Source: Saccoglossus kowalevskii
Lineage: Eukaryota > Hemichordata > Enteropneusta > Harrimaniidae
Direction: 5' to 3'
Length of the DNA: 12,458 nucleotides
Assembly: GCF_000003605.2 (NCBI RefSeq)
Contig: NW_003143828.1
Location: forward strand, 4,881 to 17,338
Shown: in pieces, positions 8,305-12,458 of the stretch
Position numbering within the stretch: position 1 is the stretch's first letter
Layout of the letters: each line of letters begins with the position of its first letter
The notes under the pieces: model-generated
The model's database searches: none
The model's input: the letters and a program-made list of their open reading frames with translations, nothing else
Told to the model about the DNA's origin: nothing
Position numbers and translations under genes: made by a program

Positions 8305-8518
8305 AAGGTCCCTACATGAATTGACAACTTAGACTGATACATGACAGGTGCTGCCGTTAGGACACGTTATGCTCACTTTTTTGATAACACCCGATACCAC
8401 ATCTTCTTCACTTCGTTTTGTACATTAATTGCTACGAATGCTCCTGGATTGATCACTTCCTCCTGCATATCACACTTATGTCTGTACCACTGTACACATT
8501 GCCCAATGTATTTGTGTA
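8305..8518. other. spacer between RT and Tigger remnants
   Basis: A 118-codon plus-strand frame (8341-8697) starts here, but its second half runs antisense through the Tigger terminal repeat and transposase remnant. It is therefore a by-product, not a gene. I see no confident continuation of RT homology. Confidence 0.5.
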
Positions 8519-8527
8519 CAGTGGTAC
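8484..8527. repeat. 15-bp perfect inverted repeat at the Tigger tip
   Basis: GTACCACTGTACACA (8484-8498) and TGTGTACAGTGGTAC (8513-8527) are exact reverse complements with a 14-nt spacer. The right arm contains the TA target and CAGTGGTAC tip of the Tigger-like element. The left arm mirrors only that tip, not the rest of the terminal repeat. Confidence 0.85.
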
Positions 8528-8981
8528 CTCGATTATTCGAACATAGTGGGCGTGGCAAATTGATTCGAATCTTGAAACAAACACGTACGCAGACAATTTT
8601 CTTGCTTGCTGTATTTTATTTACACAACGATCGTCACACGTGGACAAATTTAGCTGCAGTTCTGCAGCTAGGACAAATTGTGATACGATCTTTCTGAACG
8701 TTGTGACCGGTAGCTTGTTTGTCGTCCACCGCAGTAAGTGTTTTGTCAGACAATGCCCTCAAAAACAAACCACTCTCATTAGTGTTGTACAACTGTTCAA
8801 GTTCATAGTTTTCTTCTAGCAAAATTACTGGCTCTTTTTGACGATATTCGTCAACAACAGTGTCATCAACTGACATTTGTTCACCTTGTACGCTGAGTTG
8901 TCGGACACCATGTCGATCTTTAAAACGTAACCACCCACCAGAGACGGTGTAAATGTACTTTGTCCCATATTTGTTGTTATG
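8519..8981 (-). mobile_element. truncated Tigger/pogo-type DNA transposon
   Basis: The element's 3' end lies at 8519, where CAGTGGTACCTCGATTATTC begins right after a TA dinucleotide (8517-8518). That matches the terminal repeats of pogo/Tigger elements, which duplicate TA. Transposase homology on the minus strand runs from 8981 to about 8660. The 5' terminal repeat, the DNA-binding N-terminus and the C-terminal half of the catalytic domain are all missing. No matching second end is visible up to the MITE at 9140. Confidence 0.75.
8634..8981 (-). pseudogene. Tigger/jerky-like transposase fragment
   Basis: Open for 115 codons, from just after a TGA (8982-8984) to the stop at 8634-8636. Residues 12-35 (TVSGGWLRFKDRHGVRQLS..) match the end of the CENP-B-type DNA-binding domain. 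Residues 62-99 (LYNTNESGLFLRALSDKTL, then KDRITI) match the start of the DDE domain. In active relatives the first catalytic Asp sits in an N-x-D-E-T/S-G-L motif; here the motif is NTNESGL, with Asn in its place. A residue seems lost in GWLRFK and two near TICPSC. The rest of the catalytic core is absent. The frame is open, but the protein cannot be active. A host-adopted CENP-B domain is possible, though nothing here supports expression. Confidence 0.85.
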
Positions 8982-9076
8982 TCAATTGTACGACTATTGA
9001 ATTTAGATTAATGGATGGGTGTGCTAGTGCTTCTTTTTACACGCCAGTTACCCCCTCTCTGTTGTGAATTTTTAGC

Positions 9077-9092
9077 TTCATGCATGCATGAA
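9077..9092. repeat. 16-bp perfect palindrome
   Basis: TTCATGCATGCATGAA is fully self-complementary. No partner copy or gene is nearby; it may be chance. Confidence 0.6.
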
Positions 9093-9139
9093 CTGAATAT
9101 ATTCCTTCTGAGAATGCACTGATTTCGGCAACTATTTAT

Positions 9140-9272
9140 TTAAAGTGCGATGGTCGTTCCGCAGCGCGTGTTCGAATTCCATGTAAATAAACAATGTATT
9201 TTACACGCGTTGTATACGCCGCTATGTGTCCCATATCGAACAGTACGCGGCACGACGACTGCCGCCCTTTGA
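9140..9272 (+). mobile_element. 133-bp TTAA-terminated MITE (family C, copy 1)
   Basis: The left end TTAAAGTGCGATGGTCGTTC starts at TTAA 9140-9143; the right end GACTGCCGCCCTTTGA closes at 9272, where TTGA replaces TTAA. The interior includes ATGTAAATAAACAATGTATT and TACACGCGTTGTATACG. An inverted, equally long copy lies at 11853-11985 with a modest number of substitutions, which fixes both boundaries. It contains GTTCGAATTCC, superficially like a pol III B box, but the terminal repeats argue against a SINE. No coding capacity. Confidence 0.92.
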
Positions 9273-9627
9273 AAAAAAGTCCTTATGTCAAGTGATTGTT
9301 TGTAATCGAGACCTACATTTATCCACAGTCCCTCCGTAGCCCAGAACTTTGAGTTATCTCCCGATTTGTAGATTTGGGGAGAGGGATTTGCCGGTCAATA
9401 AGTGCCTCGGATCTTACCTTAATGTATGCCTGTTTTTGTTTCACACCACAGAGATAACTGTTAACGCGGAAATGAAAAGTATATTCATATGCAAATTGAT
9501 GAGATCTGTTGATAGTCTAGTTAGGTTCACTCACGTTCATGGTTCACTGAATCGGGGTTGAGTGCGATAAAATTCCCGCTCTCTAAATGGCGAATTGCTG
9601 TACACTTCATGCATTGACGTTTCGGCC
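9273..9627. other. non-coding stretch
   Basis: A 70-codon plus-strand frame (9349-9561) has no recognisable domain. No RNA gene, repeat or strong regulatory motif seen. Confidence 0.5.
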
Positions 9628-9664
9628 AATAATAATAATACAATAATAATAATAGTAGTAGTAG
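9628..9664. repeat. (AAT)n/(AGT)n compound microsatellite
   Basis: AAT units interrupted by one C at 9641, then passing into AGT units (AGTAGTAGTAG). Confidence 0.95.
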
Positions 9665-9751
9665 ATAATCGATAACTCGACGAATTATCTTATTAACTGT
9701 ATAACATCATTGTCAATACCCCTACAATCCTACGATATGGGAGCTTTGCTC

Positions 9752-9916
9752 ATTTGCATGTCTGGGTCAGTCATCGAAAACTGTCTACTACAGGCGGTCG
9801 TACAATTTCACCTTAAGATAACTGTTCAACACTCGATTACAAGTTCGATAATGATTGGCTAGTACAGTACCAATGAACGATAGCTGCAGTACAAAAATAA
9901 GACTGTCGCTGATTGG
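9752..9916. promoter_or_regulatory. octamer plus CCAAT motifs
   Basis: A perfect POU octamer ATTTGCAT (9752-9759) is followed by inverted CCAAT boxes GATTGG (9853-9858 and 9911-9916) and a direct CCAAT (9870-9874). This combination occurs in animal promoters such as those of histone genes, but no TATA box, histone coding sequence or 3' stem-loop is present. Functional status is speculative. Confidence 0.25.
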
Positions 9917-10029
9917 CGGATCCTGAGTTAGATGACGATTTCGATTTTGAATGTCCCACGGATCGTTTTGTTGTTAAAGCATTATATTTCCCTTCTGGTT
10001 AGTGGAAATCTGAAAAAAAACAGATTCTC

Positions 10030-10130
10030 ATAAGGGCGGTAGTCGTCGTGACACGCATGCGCAAGATATATGGGTTTATATCTACGAGTACAAACTGAGA
10101 CGTTACCAAGCTTTAATTAGGTATTTTGTA
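10030..10130 (+). mobile_element. truncated relative of the family A MITE
   Basis: Its left end, AAGGGCGGTAGTCGTCGTG then GCATGCGCAAGATATATGGG, parallels the left end at 1987-2035. It then jumps over about 50 bp to a shared block (GAGTACAAACTGAGACGTTACC, quoted in part, and AAGCTTTA-TTA) matching 2080-2120. Homology fades near 10130, and no clear right terminal repeat is found. The outer TTAA is degraded. Confidence 0.7.
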
Positions 10131-10440
10131 TTAGGTATTTGTGGCAGTACGCTACTGTTTGTATTTCCGCACTTTGTAAATTTCTAAAAAATGCGGAAAT
10201 TTTTTTTTATTTATTTTGAAAATCAAGACTAATATATTTCACTATTCATACGTACTTTCACACCGTTTCTAAAAATAGCCAATATATATTCGAACTTGAA
10301 GAAACTGAATGTTATCGACAGTTTCATTCTAAACCAATTAAGTCAACTGGATCGGCTATGGATGAGTCAATAAGAAACTGGCCGATTTTCGAAATTCCCG
10401 CTGCACACGTGATGACTATCATTTGTATGCGTGTATTCAT
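10131..10440. other. non-coding stretch
   Basis: AT-rich with a T9 tract at 10200. The minus-strand frame 10367-10576 runs across the motif cluster and has no recognisable domain. No gene seen. Confidence 0.5.
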
Positions 10441-10446
10441 CTGATG

Positions 10447-10550
10447 TGACGTCATGGGTATAGTTCTGATTGGTCAACGCAAGTTTCAAATATATTGGAA
10501 ACGGCTTTTCTGAAAGCACTCTATATGTAGATATTGGCGGGCGCATGCGC
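10447..10550. promoter_or_regulatory. promoter-like cluster: CRE, CCAAT, E2F-like, NRF-1-like
   Basis: Within 104 bp lie a perfect CRE TGACGTCA (10447-10454), an inverted CCAAT GATTGG (10468-10473), an E2F-like TTGGCGGG (10534-10541) overlapping another inverted CCAAT (ATTGG, 10533-10537), and an NRF-1 core GCGCATGCGC (10541-10550). These four factor classes often share TATA-less animal promoters. No coding exon is recognisable within about 1 kb on either side, so the direction and target are unknown. The NRF-1 core could instead be a leftover MITE tip, since CTTTAA follows at 10561. Confidence 0.35.
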
Positions 10551-10569
10551 AATTGTAGATCTTTAAAAA

Positions 10570-11300
10570 TTGACACAGTTTGGGTAATTCACGAATCAAT
10601 GAGTTTAAGAGAGAGGTCTTTTCACGACTGACTTGATCAAAGGATTTTATACTTCATTATACTGCTGTACAAATTTCATTTCCTTGAAAAAACGCCTTTA
10701 AATAGTATTTTCTCAAATTATGCTGGTTTGTCTTTCCTTCTTCTGCGTGGAATACTGCTTTTTAGTTGGTATTGTCCGATTTAGTGCAATTGAATGGAAT
10801 TTATTATTATCCAGAAGAAGATTTTTTAAGTTGGGACAATGAACAGTGCAAAATACTAGTACTGGTGTCAATTATTCATACGAACGAGAAGAAAATGGTG
10901 TATCATGTTGGTGTGATATGAAAGCTAATATGGAAGTATAAACAATTCGTGAGTACCGGGGTACTAAACTAATTAAACAATTCACAAACAAATCCCCATC
11001 TGTAATTGCATTTCAGAATTATATTTCATAATAAAATACACTCTTGTACATGTTATACCCAGAGATTCTGCGATTAATATTCTCCAGGTACGATACTGTT
11101 TAACATAATAATAATGATTAAAACATACCACAGCTGTTAACTTGTTAATGTTATCATACTGCTGCTGCTTTAGCAATGAGAAGCTATACGAGTCTGCGCC
11201 CAGAGATATACAATGTGCTCAACAATAATATTAATGAGTATATTTCAATGACACATTTTGAAGCTGTTTGTAGAACAACAAATATTTCGATTGTGATACT
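10570..11300. other. non-coding stretch
   Basis: AT-rich. A 64-codon minus-strand frame (10982-11176) has no family motif. A short CTG run (CTGCTGCTG) lies near 11160-11168. No gene seen. Confidence 0.5.
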
Positions 11301-11303
11301 ATG

Positions 11304-11422
11304 AGGTTATTACGAGGATACCGAAAATAATGCACGAAGACAGTACAGCGGGAGTTTGCGCGTCGGTCGATGCGACAACGTAGTGTCTGAGTGCATACTT
11401 TGCGGTATCCTCGTAATAACCT
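11304..11422. repeat. 119-bp foldback (long hairpin)
   Basis: The outer 20 bp of each arm (AGGTTATTACGAGGATACCG, 11304-11323, and its complement ending at 11422) are identical. The stem then continues through TGCAC (11331-11335 with 11391-11395) and AGACA-TAC, giving about 43 bp with roughly eight mismatches. The GC-richer loop region (about 11347-11379) includes GCGCGTCGGTCGATGCGACA. There is no coding content and no convincing target duplication. It could be a foldback MITE or a transcribed hairpin precursor. Confidence 0.85.
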
Positions 11423-11852
11423 TATTGCGATACATCTTTTCCTCCCAATGATACATCATGGGAATGCCGAAATTACCTTAACTAATACAGTACCGCTCTT
11501 TGATTCATTATATAATATTTCTAGGCAGGTTCATTAATACGATTACGTCATTCTTTTAGGTAAATATGCAAGATGAAGTGAACTATCCACAATTTTCGCA
11601 TTTTTTTCTGTTTACGTAGCTCGTGCTTATTGTTCTATTTTTTTCTATCTATTTTTATCAACAATTTTGTCCATGCCCCCGGATACATAGTATGAAACTA
11701 TGAATAATGCACAATTTATTGGCAAAACGCAAATTCAGACATTTTCTTTATGAAAAATTTATGGGAAAAAAAATTAAAATCGTAAACTTTTATAAAAAAA
11801 TTACCATTATAATTTAATGGCTAATTGAAATATACGTTAAAATATCTATCAT
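11423..11852. other. AT-rich non-coding stretch
   Basis: Runs of T and A dominate 11630-11820. No open frame of note, no RNA gene and no repeat with a partner in this window. Confidence 0.6.
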
Positions 11853-11985
11853 TTAAAGGGCGGCAGTCGTTGTGCCGCGTCCTGTTCGATATGGGACTCA
11901 CAGCGACGTATACAACGCGTGTAAAATACATTGTTTATTTACATGAAATTCGAACACGCGCTGCGCGACGAACAACGCTCTTTAA
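11853..11985 (-). mobile_element. 133-bp TTAA-terminated MITE (family C, copy 2, inverted)
   Basis: Bounded by intact TTAA at 11853-11856 and 11982-11985. It is the reverse complement of the copy at 9140-9272 along its full 133 bp, with scattered substitutions and no net length change. The left end TTAAAGGGCGGCAGTCGTTG is clearly related to family A tips. The 63-codon frame at 11825-12016 crosses it and is a by-product. Confidence 0.93.
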
Positions 11986-12443
11986 CATAACACATTATAA
12001 TTGTGTAGTATGTTGAAGATTTTCTGCATAGACATCAATGCGAACAATGCGTCATCGTTTGCCTAAATATGCAAATTAGCTATGGGTGCAATTTTTTTCA
12101 ATATTAAAATTGTTCACCCGTTAGATGACATTATAGACAATTTGTAATAACTTGCTTTCTGGGCTGTAGGGGTAAATGTTGACTCTGTGTAACCCATGGG
12201 CTAATATGGATTTGTTGGTTAACCCTAATAACATTTGTAATACATTTTAATGGAAATACATAACTGAAAAAAATGAACTTAATATACTTCGATTTTCTCT
12301 ACTTTAAATATAATGTTACGTAATACTGTAAAAGCTTCTGTTGCAATTCTTTTTACTCCCTGCTATAACTTGGCTGCGCTGTTATATATAGCGATCCCCG
12401 GCCTTCTGGCATGCGTATTTGTATATCTATTGCGAACCTTATA
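11986..12443. other. non-coding stretch
   Basis: AT-rich, with no significant open frame. A small imperfect hairpin (GCTATAAC with GTTATATATAGC, 12362-12392) lies near the end. Confidence 0.5.
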
Positions 12444-12458
12444 TTAAAGCGGGGGGGT
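12444..12458 (+). mobile_element. start of another family B MITE (cut by window edge)
   Basis: TTAAAGCGGGGGGGT matches 14 of the first 15 bases of the family B right end read inward (TTAAAGCGGGGGAGT at 3824 back to 3810). Only 15 bases are available, so this is a prediction about the sequence beyond the window. Confidence 0.5.

Noticed and set aside
8341-8697. 118-codon plus-strand open frame, the longest in the window
   Set aside because: Its second half is antisense to the Tigger terminal repeat and transposase fragment, and it has no domain of its own.
9166-9182. GTTCGAATTCC, resembling a tRNA/pol III B box
   Set aside because: It lies inside a TTAA MITE with terminal inverted repeats, with no A box at proper distance and no cloverleaf.
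10031-10567. A full-length family A element from the tip at 10031 to CTTTAA at 10561-10566
   Set aside because: The proposed right end shares only the GCATGCGC core and CTTTAA; the bases between do not match the terminal repeat.

Overview
This 12.5 kb window looks like non-genic DNA from a metazoan nuclear genome, probably a marine invertebrate such as a lancelet, hemichordate, mollusc or cnidarian (inference). It is AT-rich and stop-dense in all frames, with no operon-like packing. The only recognisable protein sequence comes from decayed transposable elements. I found no host exon I can defend, no tRNA or rRNA, and no CRISPR array.

Layout. 1-1980: unique sequence with a hairpin, a perfect CRE, a weak minus-strand ORF (1475-1726), and a 21-bp palindrome flanked by 8-bp direct repeats (1793-1829). 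1987-2297: a 311-bp TTAA-ended MITE. 2300-3370: AT-rich, empty. 3373-3454: an isolated inverted repeat. 3660-3824 and about 4267-4391: a 165-bp TTAA MITE and a shortened relative. 4712-4900: four hairpins in a row. 5641-6263 and 6269-6913: a large tandem duplication (623 and 645 bp) whose units each carry a TATA box. 7290-7496: a 101-bp tandem duplication.

7632-8304 (+) is a reverse transcriptase pseudogene with frameshifts and stops, split by a hAT-like fragment (7945-8077). 8519-8981 (-) is the 3' part of a Tigger/pogo-type transposon, with a 115-codon transposase fragment and its terminal repeat. 9140-9272 and 11853-11985 are two 133-bp copies of a third TTAA MITE family in opposite orientation. 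About 10030-10130 is a truncated relative of the 311-bp MITE. 10447-10550 combines CRE, CCAAT, E2F-like and NRF-1-like motifs and is the best promoter candidate. 11304-11422 is a 119-bp foldback. The last 15 bases appear to begin another copy of the 165-bp MITE.

Nothing here works as a gene pathway. The most interesting signals are the related TTAA MITE families whose ends carry NRF-1-like GCATGCGC cores, the promoter-like motif cluster, the nested transposon remnants, and the TATA-bearing tandem duplication.
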